Origin: Amaurobius ferox
Taxonomy: Eukaryota; Arthropoda; Arachnida; Araneae; Amaurobiidae
Assembly: GCA_951213105.1 (NCBI GenBank)
Contig: OX578140.1
Span: 117,845,653-117,909,652, forward strand
Direction: 5' to 3'
DNA: 64,000 nucleotides
This document shows positions 11,412 to 22,837 of this stretch, one piece after another. Below the pieces are notes generated by a model. It had not been told where the DNA came from. It ran no database searches and worked only from the letters and a program-made list of their open reading frames with translations. Each line of letters starts with the position of its first letter. Position 1 is the stretch's first letter. The position numbers and the translations under genes are program-made.

Positions 11412-11832
11412 GTGTGTGTTTTCAATATCAAAATCGCACATAGACTAATTGAACTGCAAATTTCCACTTAAAGCAAACAAAGAACTCTCGTCATTCATCT
11501 GCGATCACTGAAATTCGCGGCTGAAGTTGTTATCACGTGGCATTTTCGCAAGAGTTTATTATTGAAACTAGTCACTTTCTTTTGACAGCCATTCATACGA
11601 GCGGCTATTCACCGGAACGCACTCCCTCCAAAATACCACGTCAGGCGCGAATTTCAGCAGACTAGCAGACTCAGCTCTTCCGATTGATTGTTTCTTTTTG
11701 TCTTTTTGTGTGACGTCCGTAGATATGTAGCCGCAGATGAATGAATAGAGTTCTTTGTTTTCTTCATGCGGAAATGTACAGTTGAATTAGTTCATGCGTG
11801 ATTTTGATATTGAAAATACACACACACACACA
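11412..11832. mobile_element. Small foldback element with ~95 bp inverted arms
   Basis: The left arm (from TTTTCAATATCAAAATCGC, 11418) and right arm (ending GATTTTGATATTGAAAATACAC, about 11790-11820) are inverted near-copies. They share the blocks CTAATTGAACTG, AAATTTCC, AAACAAAGAACTC and ATTCATCTGCG. Simple (GT)n/(AC)n runs sit outside the arms. The interior has no ORF. A related left arm at 23411 and 24963-25120 is split by a THAP element. Confidence 0.75.
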
Positions 11833-11869
11833 TATATATATATATACACATATATATACATATACATAT

Positions 11870-13800
11870 ATATAATAGTAGTTTGAAAGTCCAATGAACG
11901 AAAAGTAAGAAGCTGCAACACGATAAACCTAACTTTCTAAAACACCCACAAAATAAAATATAAAACAGCAAATTATCAATCAAATGGGAAAAAATACAAA
12001 ACACTAGTAACAAAGTTATAGAGAATCAACAAAATTCAATGGTATGGAGACGAATAAAGAAAATCTTAAAAATTCAAGCTAAATCGCTGTACACGTGGAA
12101 AACGGTTAAGCCTAAAATATGGAAATGTTCACTTCGCAAAATTCGTTCTCAAGTCCAAGTATTTTGACGAAGCAAACACAAAAAATATATTTTTCTGAAG
12201 AAATAGATAGATTATTTCTATAAACTATTTCTACTTGGACGACATACATAAAGAAGGAATAAAAAAGAAAACATGAATACCTGGAAAATGCACAGCATAT
12301 GTCCAAACGAGTCGAAACCGGGAACTCTGAATGAAGAGACCAGTGTTGCCATTCGCAAAGAAGAAATAAAAAAAAATTATCTACTGTTGCCATTCGTAAG
12401 AATTGAAAAACAGGAAAGCGAAAAGGAAAGAAAAAGTAATAATATACAAAAAGAGCTACTAAAAGATGGGGCTAATTACAGTAAGGCTGACGTTGAAGAA
12501 AATGTAAAAATAATAGTAATAATAATAATAATAATACATGAGAATGGAGATGTCTGGCTAATATAAGATACAATGAATAGAATTATAGGATACTATGAAA
12601 AGAATTATGAAAATCCAGCTATTCTAAATTTTTTAACAATTCCATTTACTAAATAAGAGGGATATTTATATAAATTGCTGGTAATTTTGAGATTATTTAT
12701 ATGCATAGCATGAAATTTTTTATCAGATAATCTATAAATTCTAAAAAGCTGATTAAGTATAATATTTCTAAATAATTGAATCGAGTTACAGGAATTAAAT
12801 GGTAAGATTTTATCAATATTAAAATTATAATAGTCTTTTTTATCATATAAATTTGTAACAATTCTATTAGAAGGATCAATAAAAATATTTAAATTCAAAA
12901 AATTAATATTATTACTAATACTAGCGTCATTAGGAATTAATTCCAAATTGTATGGATAGAAATCTATATCTATGAGATAATTTTCAGTATGTACTAAGCA
13001 TATCAGATCATCAACATATCTGTAAAAAGTATAATCTATTGAAGTAAAAGACTTTTCATAATGATAAAGGTATAAATTAGCTAACATACTGCTACTGCAG
13101 CCACCCTGTGGAACTCCTGAGACTTGTAAGTATAATTTATTTCCCTGAAAAATATAATTATAGAAAATAACAAATTGAAGAAGTTTAGGAAAATTTATAA
13201 AATTAATTTGAGTTGAAAGATTAGTAATATAAGCATTATAAAGAGCTAAAATTACATCATATAGATCAGAGATCTTAATATTATTGAAAAGATCTTTAAA
13301 TTCAAAAGTTTGAAATCCTATTATTTTTAAGAGATGTTAATTTATTTTTGAATTCTTTACTATTATTTAGAATAAGATAATTATTGCTAGTCTGGCATAA
13401 ACAATTATTTATTAGATTTAAGGAATTTAGTAGTAATTTACTCGCAGTAGTAGAGTATGTATTATGGCCACTGGTTACTTTTCTAAATTTAATAGGATTT
13501 TTTATGAAATTTTGGAATAAGCACTATATAAGGAAATTTAAGATATTTATATTTAATATTTAAATCACTATACATATTGTTAATTTTCAATTTAATACTA
13601 TTAATGGAATGTAAATCAAGTTTAAAAAGACTATTATCTTTTAAATAATCTAACAGAAATTGAATATAAAATTTTTTACAAATAATAGCATAAATATTTG
13701 AGGCTTTATGAACATAGGTGATAACAAAATATCTTTGTAAATCATTAATGGAATGTTTAATACTATCAATATTATATACAGATCTAGACAATTTAATATC
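11870..13800 (-). mobile_element. Penelope-like retroelement, minus-strand copy
   Basis: A reverse-transcriptase pseudogene (12605-13800) is followed, in the minus-strand sense, by about 500 bp (12400-11870). That stretch matches the region preceding the RT of the plus-strand copy at 57.5-60.2 kb. Shared translated blocks are VVQVEIVYRNNLSISSE versus VVQVNSVYRYNLSLISE. Repeated non-coding ends flanking an RT are what Penelope-like elements show (pseudo-LTRs). No GIY-YIG endonuclease was recognised. Confidence 0.6.
12605..13800 (-). pseudogene. Penelope-like reverse transcriptase, frameshifted
   Basis: The upstream piece (13791-13489) has FVITYVHKASNIYAIICKKFYIQF and IVLIPKFHK, the N-terminal RT/adapter motifs of this group. 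After a broken middle (13489-13090), the frame at about 13150-12605 reads GVPQGGCSSSMLANLYLYHYE, then YRYVDDLICLV with both catalytic Asp present. It continues FLNLNIFID, NIILNQLFRIYRL and a C-terminal end at 12605. Telomerase/Penelope RTs share this F-x-P...PQG...YVDD order. Several frameshifts rule out expression. It could instead belong to another non-LTR RT group; the paired copy at 58.9 kb shows it is a repeated family. Confidence 0.65.
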
Positions 13801-13814
13801 TCTAATAGCATAAA

Positions 13815-13815
13815 T

Positions 13816-13876
<61 letters not shown>

Positions 13877-13960
13877 CAAAAATATATTATCATAAAATAT
13901 ATATGTAAAAAAAAAATATATATATATATAAAATGTCAAAAATATATATATCATAAAATA
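13815..13960. repeat. (AT)n microsatellite with short duplicated AT-rich motif
   Basis: A pure AT run from 13815 to 13870 is followed by two copies of an AAAATGTCAAAAATATAT motif (13870-13970). It lies between the Penelope-like element and the inverted foldback segment. Confidence 0.9.
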
Positions 13961-15779
13961 TATATGTCAAAAATATTGTAGGATCAAAAACATAAAGTGG
14001 TAATTGCAGGAAGGAATCGACCTTAATTAAAAGAAGTAGGATTAAAGAATGCTAAAAATACTTTTCCTGCGGTGGTCAAACTAAAGTATGAAACGTAAAA
14101 AATTGACTAGCTTGATGTTTATCTTTGTGACCTTTAAACTTCCAAGGGAGGGTAAATGCCCTTTTGCGCTCCCCTATGACGTCCATGGCAAAGTGCAAAT
14201 AGACTTTTTCTAGGGGTGCAAACTATATGATTATACCTACAGTATCGACTAGCTTGAAATCTACATTTGTGATCTTAAATGTCCTCGGGGAGAACAAGTG
14301 CACCCCTTGCCCTCTCCTATGGGCACCTATAGAACTTTTTTCATGGTGACAAACTGAAGGTTGAGGCGTTCAATATCGATTAGCTAACAAGTCCAATGAG
14401 TCATCTATGGGAGGGCAAGTATCCTACTTGCCCTCCACTATGGGCGCCCATGTAACATTTTCCAATAGGGCAAAATCAAGGATGAGGGGTTCAATATCTA
14501 CTAGCTTGAAGACTACATTTGCAACATTAAACGTCCACAGTAGGGCAAGTTTTCCTTTGCATTCCTTTATGGACGCCCATGGCAAGGACACCCATAGAAT
14601 TAATTCCATTGGTGACAAATTCAAGGATGAGGCGGTTCATATCGACTTGCTTGTAATCTACATTTGTAACTTTAGACGTACACAGTAGGGCAAGTTTTAC
14701 CTTGCGTTCCCTTATGGGCGCCCATGGCAAAGACACCCATAGAACTAATTCCATCGGCGACAAACTCAAGGATGAGGTGTTCCTCGTCGACTAAATTGAG
14801 ACTTGCATGTCTAACCTTGAACGTCTATGGGACGGCAAGTGTCATCCTATCCTTCCACTATGGGCGCCCATGTAACATTTTCCGATAGGACAAAATCAAG
14901 GATGAGGAGTTCAATATCTACTAGCTGGTAACCTTAATTTGTAACCTTGAATATCCTATTGGGATTAAGTGCTCCCTTGCCGTGCTCTATGGGCTCCCTG
15001 CTTATACTATTGCCCTCAGGACAGAACCTAAGCCGAAGTTTCGATTTCCTCAGGGGCGGTAAACAGTCTTTCCAGACCCTCCAAATGTCTCTGTGACATA
15101 TTGAAATATTGCACACTTGCCATGGGCGCCCATAGGGGATGCTGAAAGTCCCGAATTTCAAACTAATGAATACTGTACCTTTCGTCCTTGAGATTGTCCC
15201 CGCTGGAAAAAGTTCTATTAACGTCCTTGCCATGGGCGTCCATAGACGTAAGGGAGTATCCATACGTAAGGGAGCACTTGTCTTCCCGTAAACATTCAAG
15301 GTCACAAATGTAGGTGTCAAACTAGTAGATATTGTACGTCTCATCTTTGAGTACGCTCTTCTTAGAAAAAGCGCTATGGACACCATCGCCATGGGAGTCC
15401 ATAAAAATTTTGAAAGCCACAAACGTAGGTATCAAGATAATCGATATTGTACGTCTTGTCTTTGAGTTTGCCCCAGCTTAAATAAGTTCTATGGTCACCT
15501 TTGCCATGGGCGCCCATAGGGGAGAGCAAGGGAGCGCTTGCACTCCCTTGGACGTTCAAGGTCCCAAAGTAAGTATCAAGCTAGTCGATATTATAAGTCT
15601 CATCCTTGATTTTGAGTTTTCCCCTTAGAAAAAATTCTATGTGTGCCCTTACCATGGGCGCCCATATAGGAACGGGAGGGGCACTTCCTCTCCCGTGGAC
15701 GGTCAAGGTCGCAAATGTAGATATCAAACTAGTACATAATTATGTCTCATCCTTGAGCTTGGCCATCCCAGAAAAAAGT

Positions 15780-16215
15780 TTTATGTTCGCCCTTGAATCC
15801 TACTCTTTCCAAACAAGGTTGACCCCTTTCTGTAGTTACAACACTATATTTTGTTCACACTATATTTTTGACACACACACACAAATAATCCTAAAATCCC
15901 AAATTTTAAATAATCTGTGTTTTAATCACATTGATTTAAAATATTCTACCATTCTGTACAAAATTAGATGCGGTTAATTAAAGCACGAATAATTCGAAAT
16001 TAGATATTTTAAGATAGAGAGTACATACAGCCGTGAAATTCTAGATGCATATGCGCTCTGTAAAAAAATGGAATTAGGTAGAACATTTTGTAATTAACGT
16101 GATTAGAACTCGGATGAGAGAAATAATGTCAAAATGTAGTGTTGTAATTGCAAGAGGGGGTCCACCTTGTTCAAAAGGAGTGGGATTCAAGGGCGTTCAT
16201 AAAACTTTTCCTGGA
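15780..16215. repeat. Palindromic centre of foldback unit, copy 2
   Basis: This segment is homologous to the centre at 8530-9060: it has the same AATCCTACTC, ACAACACTATATTTTG, TTCGAAATTAGATATTTTAAG and GAACTCGGATGAGAG blocks in the same order. Plus-sense monomers lie to its left and minus-sense monomers to its right, as in copy 1. The left half is shortened around an (AC)n run at 15873-15884. Confidence 0.8.
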
Positions 16216-16394
16216 ATGTCCAAATTCAAGGGTGAGAGGTAAATATATCTAGTATCTTGATACCTACTTGAGACCTTGAACGTCCACGGGAGGACAAGTG
16301 CCCCACGCTATCCCCTATGGGCGCCCATGGCAAGAGCGCCTATGGAACCCTTTCAGGGGGTAAACTGAAGGGTGAGACGTACAATATCCACTAG

Positions 16395-16633
16395 TGCCGA
16401 CGTGGTTGTCGAGTGGTCAAGGCAAGCGTTTCCGTAGCAATCGCTCGACCACCAAGTTGTGGGTTTGAGCCCCACGTAAGGCATAGATGTTTGTGTTGTG
16501 GTCGCAATGTGATCCGTCCCCTTCTGGTGCGCCTGGGGCAACGTCAATGGACGGCTAAATCGTTCACACTCTGTCCGCTGTAATAAAGGCGAATGACGAA
16601 GGTCAAAGTGCCTGGCCATTTGGAAAAATAAAA
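16395..16633 (+). mobile_element. tRNA-derived SINE (tRNA-Ser-like head) with 14 bp target duplication
   Basis: The head has an A-box-like GTTGTCGAGTGGTCAAGGC and a B-box-like GTGGGTTTGAGCCCCAC, with serine-tRNA-like spacing and a long variable region. A ~130 bp body and an A-rich end (GGAAAAATAAAA) follow. The flanks are identical: ACAATATCCACTAG at 16381-16394 and 16634-16647. This proves insertion by target-primed reverse transcription into a satellite monomer. Confidence 0.85.
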
Positions 16634-17650
16634 ACAATATCCACTAGCTTAATACCTACCTTTGAACATCCACGGGATGCTAAGTTCCCTCACACGCTCC
16701 CCTACGGGCACCCATAGGGGACAATAACATTTATTAATATTTATACCATAATATTAACAATACTCGAATATAGATATCAATACTGAATGTCAATATAGTC
16801 AATATTGTACTTCACATCCTTGTGTTTATTTTTCAACCATAAGCCTTCAACATAAGCCTTTTTCAACCATAAGCCTTCGGGTTGGTCGTGTGGTCTGAGC
16901 TTTCTACATCCTTGTGTTTATCCCGCTGGTAAAAGTTCTATTGGCGCCCTCACCATGGGCGCCCGTAGGGGAGCGCAAGGGGCCACTTTCCCTACTGTGA
17001 ACGTTCAAGGTCACAAATGTAGGTACCAAATTAGTAGACATTGTACTACTTATCTTTCAGTATACCCTCCTTGGAAAAATTTCTATTGAAGCCTTTGCCA
17101 AGGGTGCCCATACGAGATGCTGGTAATAAGGTGTTGCCCACAGGGTATCAAGCTAGTCGATATTGTCGCCCTTGAATGTGCTCTCGCTGGAATAAGTTCT
17201 ATAAACGCTCTTGCCATGGGCGTCCATAGCAGGTCTTGAGGGCAGGGCCGATCCTAGGGTATCGGCCGCCCGCGTGCAAAGACCTAATGTGCCGCCCCTC
17301 TAGAGAATTTTTCATATTTTGACTAATACTTAATGTTGACGTTATAAATTCATCTACCGGTATAAGAGTAAAAAGTAAAACATTAACAAAAATGCAAATA
17401 AAATTTGAAGTGCAAAACTTTATTTTTTGGCCAGCTAATAGATTATAATAGCGACAAAATACTTTAACAAAATAATAAACAAACAAGAATATTACCTTTG
17501 AAATAAAAATAGACATTTTATAATTAAAAATGCAAAACAACAGCATTTACTCAGAAAATATAATCTAATAAAAAAAAGTACTAAAGCATAAATCTCGTGA
17601 AACGAAAAGTATATAAATCAGTCCTTCTACAAAGACTACCTAATAATTAA

Positions 17651-19930
17651 CTATAAAATAAATTTTTTGGCTTTCTGAGAAGCAAATTTGTCAATAATTT
17701 CGGTGAAATCAATTTTTTCAGAGATTTCGGATTCAGTAGAGATGATGCCCAAATCTGAAAGCCTTTCTTGTGTCATATTATTTCTCAAGTAATTTTTAAT
17801 TATTTTTAATTTACTGAAACTTCTTTCACCCGAAGCCACAGAAACAGGTAAGGTTAAAAAAATTCTTATTGCTAGAGCAAAATTTGGAAAACAGGGAATG
17901 AGATCATTTTTGACTATAATTTCTAAATCTCAATTGGCTGTTTTTTACCTGGAAAAATATCTTTGAGTGAAGTTATTTCATTAAAGAGTTGTATACCGTC
18001 TATATCTTTCACAATACTTCCTTCCTCCTGTATCTGTAACTTAATATCTAAGTCCATGCAGGCTTTCATGAGATCATCATTAGAAATGTTGTGAAACTCA
18101 TACAGAAAGCAGAATATTGAATGGCACTCAGATAATAAGGTAAATCTTTCATTTGCCGAAGAGATCGCGTGATCAAGAATTGCAAAATAGAAAGCAGTCT
18201 TGAATTGCTGGAAGGGATTTGAAGCTGGTTCAACACTGCCCTCGTAATCAAAGAAACGGACCTTTTTCCTGAGCTTCGACATGGGAAATTCGGGATCAAT
18301 ACCTAAATCTCTAGCAAGTGTTGTTGCTGAATCGACAAATATTTTAAAATTATCGTCAGATCTTTGGGAAACTAAATATTTTTTAAGATTATCTAAGCCT
18401 TCAATGCATTCCGCGATGTTTAATTTGAGATTTTGAAGCATTTTACTCAATACATCAATTCTTGATAATAAATCATGCCAAATTAAAATTGAACACAAAA
18501 ATTTAAATGTTTCAAAACTTTTAATTATTGATTCAGCACCCATTTTTGTTTTCGTGTCTCTGGTGGTATCTTCAGTTAAGGCATTTAATGCGGTAATAAT
18601 ATTTTTTAGGTCTTGTTTTAGAGGTCTAATAGCATTGATACGACTTTCCCACCTTGTTTCACTTAATGGTTTTAAAGTTAGACTTTTCACGTGTTTTTTT
18701 AGTAAATCCCATTGATATGGGGACGCAAAAAAATAATTATATACCTCTTGTACCATATCAAAAAAACCAGAAATTTCACCACTGGAGCTGGCAGCGTCAT
18801 TAACGACGAGATTTAATGTATGAGCCGCACACGACACGTATAATGCTCTAGGATTTATATCGAGAATCCGTTTCTGAAGCCCTATATTTTTCCCCTTCAT
18901 GTTCGATCCATTGTCGTAGCCCTGACCCCGTATATCTTTAACTTCGAGCTGCAGACTAGGTAATAGCTTCTCTAATAGAAAATTGCACATACCTTCTTCA
19001 GTGGTATTAGTTACTGGAAAAAAAATCCAAGAAAAAATTCTAAAATATCTATCTTACCATCAGTAGTGTTCACACACCTAATTACAAACGTTATTTGTTC
19101 TGCGTGGCTAATATCTGGTGTAGAGTCGAGAATTATAGTGTAATATTTGGCTTTTTTGACAATGCGTGTTATCTCATTACGAATAGATTCGGCTAAAATA
19201 TTAATTATTTCATTTTGAAAATACTGCCGTAAGTAGTGTAGAAGACCCAGACCGTCCGACTCATCCAGAGGACATGAGCAACTATTTGGACGGCCGGTCC
19301 GTAAGTAGTGTGGAATACGTGTTTTGTTATCTTTGTATTTACTGACATTATTAAGGTGTTCTGAAATAAATGGATCAAATTTGGCCGACATCTCCACTGC
19401 CTTTAAAAAATTACCATTATCTCTATGATACAACTTCGTACTAGTTCCTCTGAATGCCAAATTTTGACTGGCTAAAAATTGTACTACAGCAATCATTCTT
19501 TCAATGATGGCGGGTCATCGCTTTTTCTCTCGATTGTAAACATTTTGTTCTTCAGCGTCAATAGTACAATTTTTTTCCAGCCTCGTCTTTATTTCGCACC
19601 ACGATCTTATAGAGTTTGTTTTAGAGTATTTTCATGCTTATTAAGGTAATCCAAACAATGACGACAATCAGAAAAGTCAGTACTTACAAGTTGTGTTGAA
19701 ATATCTTTACCAAATAATTTACATGCAAAACAAAAAATGCGATTTAGTTTTATGGAATATCAGAGCCACGCGCGATTTATTTTCTCCCCGTTCACTAAAG
19801 TTTTGTTATAATATGAACAGCTAAATTTTCTGCCACTCTCATCGACCGGAAATTTAAAATTTGCTACTTGTTTGGGACCATGTTCTACCAATAAATCAAT
19901 ATTTCTTTCGTTAAAATGTTAGGCCAAGAA
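17651..19930 (-). pseudogene. hAT transposase (TTF zinc finger, ZMYM1-like type)
   Basis: Read on the minus strand. A TTF-type zinc finger lies at about 19880-19720 ([13 protein letters not shown], then FCFACKLFG). The DUF4371/RNase-H-like N-terminal part is at 19496-19011, with YTIILDSTPDISH carrying the first catalytic Asp. The core at 18990-17923 has RGQGYDNGSNMKGK (second Asp) and AAHTLNLVVND. The C-terminal hAT dimerisation segment is at 17840-17651 (ASGERSFSKLKIIKNYLRN). Breaks seen: stops in the zinc-finger region, a homopolymer frameshift at about 19015-19023 between FFLDFF and VTNTTEEG, and a stop at 17923. The order and length match ZMYM1-like hAT proteins. It is recently dead or needs sequencing-error checks. 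Confidence 0.88.
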
Positions 19931-20089
19931 TATTACGTTACCTTCATTTTACTCTTGATAGTAATGCCCAAAAACTAGATAAATTGAAACCCGTTTTAGA
20001 TGCATTAGTTTCAAAATGTAAATCTGTATACACTCCTGATAACTGATTTAAATCTATATACACTCCTGATTAACTGATAACTATTTTAT

Positions 20090-20362
20090 TCAAGGTAAGT
20101 TATCATTTTTAATACGCTAAAATTTTTAATATTTTGATAAAAGAAAATTTGAAAGAAAAATATACGTCAAATAGAAAATAAGAATTTCCTTTATTCCTGA
20201 AAATAGCAGAATGATGTGTTGAACGGGTGATTTTTAGTGAATTTTTTTCGAGAGTTAGGCTTAGCGCAATAAAATTGCTGTCTCCTGGGAACAGTTCGAA
20301 AAAGAAGCGCTCCGTCCTTTGGGCCGCCGAAGTTCCGGAATGCCGCCGTTGCGAAAGGGTTA
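20090..20362. mobile_element. Partial piggyBac-like MITE inside the hAT element
   Basis: This segment matches the right part of the complete MITE at 26321-27002. The shared blocks GTGATTTTTAGTGAATTTTT, CGAGAGTTAGGCTTAGCGCAA, GTCCTTTGGGCCGC and GGAATGCCGCCGT lie in the same order. It ends CGAAAGGG followed by TTAA (20359-20363). The left end is missing. Confidence 0.75.
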
Positions 20363-21359
20363 ACTTTGCCGAAATAATTCAGTTCTAATCTACAAAGGAG
20401 ACCGCTAAAATAAAGTTTCTTTTGACCATTGATCAGCGAGCCGCGTGCCGACCGTGGTATACATAAATAAGCTGCCGCACAGTGGAACGAAACATCCTTA
20501 GGCGTCTCAAAAATATGCCCTTTGGTTATTTGTTTAGATAGAAATTTAAAATTTGGTATCCTTTTCTATGCCGTATTGCCGGTTCTGCCACGAATTTTGC
20601 TATCAAATGAAGGACCAACAATGGACCAACAATGTACCAACACACTGTGACCTAACATTCTATTTTTCTTAAACTGTGGGACTTATTTTGATTTTCAATA
20701 ACTATTTAAAATTCAGCATATTTATTCGACTTATTATAAGTTTTAAAAAATTTTGCTTGATTGATAGAACTATATGCGGCCTGCGGCCGCCCCTTGTTTT
20801 GGCCGCCCGCGTGCGGTGCACGCGCTGCACACCTGCTAGGATCGGCCCTGCTTGAAGGGGAACTTGCTATCCAGTCAACGTTCAAGTTCACAGATGTAGA
20901 TAGCAAGCTAGTTGATGTATGTCTCACCCTTCAGTTTTCCGCCTGTAAAAGTTATATGGGGTGCTCTTGCTATGGGCGCCCATAGCAAAGGAGGCCATAG
21001 AACTTTTTAAAACGGGGCGAACTCAAGGACGAAACGTACAATATCAATTACCTTGATGCCTACGTTTGTGGCTTTCAAAATTTCTATGGGCTCCCATGGC
21101 AAAGACGTCCATAGAGTTCTTCCAAGAGCATACACAAGTATGAGACGCACAATATATACAAGCTTGACACCTACATTTAGGACCTTGATGTTCACGGGAA
21201 GGCAAGTCCTCCCTTATGCTCCCCTATGGGCGCCCATGGTAAGGACGTCAATAGAACTTTTTCCAGAGGGGACAATCTCATGGACAAGACGTACAGTAAG
21301 TATTCATTAGTTTAATATTCGTGACGTTCAACATCCCTATGTTCGCCCATGGCAAGTGT

Positions 21360-21650
21360 TGTTGTTGAGACCCAGACCGTCCGATCTGCCAGAAAGATGT
21401 AAAGTATCTGTTTGGACGACAGGGAAGTGCCACCCAATTTAAACCGGAACCCAGTGGAGGAAGCATCCACAGGGACCGTACCCTCCTTCCCCTATCGCCA
21501 ACCTCTCGAAGGACTTACAGACTCACATGTTTAACGAGATCGTACTCCACGTGAACACGGCGGCAGTTTTGGCAAACGCAGGAATAGAACCCGGGCCTAC
21601 TGAGTGCAATCAATTCTCGCGCTCTAACCACTGGGCTGTCATGCCCCACT
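21360..21650 (-). mobile_element. tRNA-derived SINE, family 2, minus copy a
   Basis: This is the reverse complement of the intact SINE at 39149-39435. The (GTT)n tail, ACCCAGACCGTCCGA, CCAATTTAAACCGGAACCCAG and a tRNA-like head near 21580-21645 (inverse of the B box GGTTCTATTCC and of an A box) are recognisable. It is flanked by CCATGGCAAGTGT at 21347-21359 and 21651-21663. Confidence 0.8.
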
Positions 21651-21663
21651 CCATGGCAAGTGT

Positions 21664-22004
21664 TGTTGTTGAGACCCAGACCGTCCGACCTACCAGAAAG
21701 GTGTAAGGTAACCATTTGGACGGCCGGGAAGTGCCACCCAATTTAGACCGGAACCCAGTGGGGGAGGCATCCTCAGGGAGCGTACCCTCCTTCCCCTACC
21801 ACCAACCTCTCGGAAGGACTTGCAGACCCACATGTTTAACGTGATCGTACTCCGCATGAACACGGCGGCAGTTGTGGCAGCGTGCAAATCCAGAGCGCAA
21901 ACCACCGAGCTACCGCGCCCGAAATGTGCCAACAGCACGTGGTGTTCCCAGGTGATCACCCACCCAAGTACTAACCGCGCCCGATGCTCCTTGACTTCGG
22001 CGAT
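21664..22004 (-). mobile_element. tRNA-derived SINE, family 2, minus copy b (rearranged head)
   Basis: This second copy directly follows copy a, with the same tail and body. The head region (about 21880-22000) is altered and includes a GTGATCACCCACCC segment not seen in the other copies. It is flanked by CCATGGCAAGTGT at 21651-21663 and 22005-22017, so two insertions share one duplicated target. Confidence 0.75.
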
Positions 22005-22589
22005 CCATGGCAAGTGTGGAATGTTTCAGCCTCTTATGTCACAGAGACTTTTGGAGGATCTGGAAAGACTGTTTACTACCCCTGAGGAAATCGAAACTTT
22101 GGCTCCGTTAGGTTCTGTCCTGAGGGCAATAATATATAAGCTGGGATCTCATGCGCTAGGAGCCCATAGTGGACTGAAAGGGATCACTTAAGCTGAACAG
22201 GATATTCAAGGTTACAAATGTAGGTTACAAGATAGCGATATTGAACGCTTCATCCTTGAGTTCCTTCCTGGAAAATGTTACATGTGCGCCCATAGTGGAG
22301 AGAAAGGCTGACACTTGCCGTCCCATAGACGTTCAAGGTTAGACATGTAAGTCTTAATCTAGTCGATATTGAACGCCTCATCCTTGAGTTTATCGCCGAT
22401 GAAATTAGTTCTATGGGTGTCCTTGCTATGGGCGCCCATAAGAGAACGCTTGATGGAACTTATCATATCGTGTACATTTAAAGATATAAATGTAGATTAC
22501 AAGCAAGTCAATATGGAACGCCTCATCCTGGAGTTTGTCATCCCTGGAATTAGTTCTATGGGTGTTCTTGCCATGAGCTCCCATAGCAA

Positions 22590-22837
22590 TTCCCGCGCGC
22601 TAACCACTGGGCTGTCGCACCCCATCCCATGGCAAGTGTTGAGTGTTGAAAACCCAGACCACACGACAGACCCGAAGGTTTACTGTTGCTAAGTGTGTGG
22701 CCGGGAACTTTATTTTAGATTCAAGAAATTACATTACATATTAAAATTGAATCACAACACAAGTAGTTACATCAAGACAAGCAAAAGATTGGCAACGACA
22801 AAACAAAACATAAAAACAATACAATACAGTACAGTAC
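22590..22837 (-). mobile_element. Degenerate SINE-related insertion at the same target sequence
   Basis: A SINE head remnant (GCGCGCTAACCACTGGGCTGT, about 22597-22616) precedes CCATGGCAAGTGT (22627-22639). A tail-like segment with AAACCCAGACC and an A-rich stretch follows, then CCATGGCAAGTGT recurs at 22838-22850. The body differs from family 2 (TGTGTGGCCGGGAAC), so it may be a mixed or rearranged copy. Confidence 0.5.

Larger units (their letters stand above)
17243..20850 (-). mobile_element. hAT DNA transposon, 3.6 kb, with TIRs and 8 bp target duplication
   Basis: The termini are CAGGGCCGATCCTAG (17243-17257) and its exact inverse CTAGGATCGGCCCTG (20836-20850). The flanking octamers are CTTGAGGG (17235-17242) and CTTGAAGG (20851-20858), one mismatch apart, as expected for hAT. 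The subterminal regions are unusually GC-rich (GGCCGCCCGCGTGC at both ends). The interior encodes a minus-strand transposase with a TTF-type zinc finger. The element interrupts a satellite monomer. It also contains a piece of a piggyBac-like MITE and a SINE fragment. Confidence 0.9.

Noticed and set aside
8530..16215. CRISPR-like array
   Set aside because: Repeats are ~130 bp, diverged, in both orientations and in an animal genome; there are no short identical repeats with unique spacers.
16395..16480. Functional tRNA-Ser gene
   Set aside because: The tRNA-like head is continuous with a SINE body and A-rich tail and flanked by a 14 bp target duplication; the cloverleaf has mismatches.
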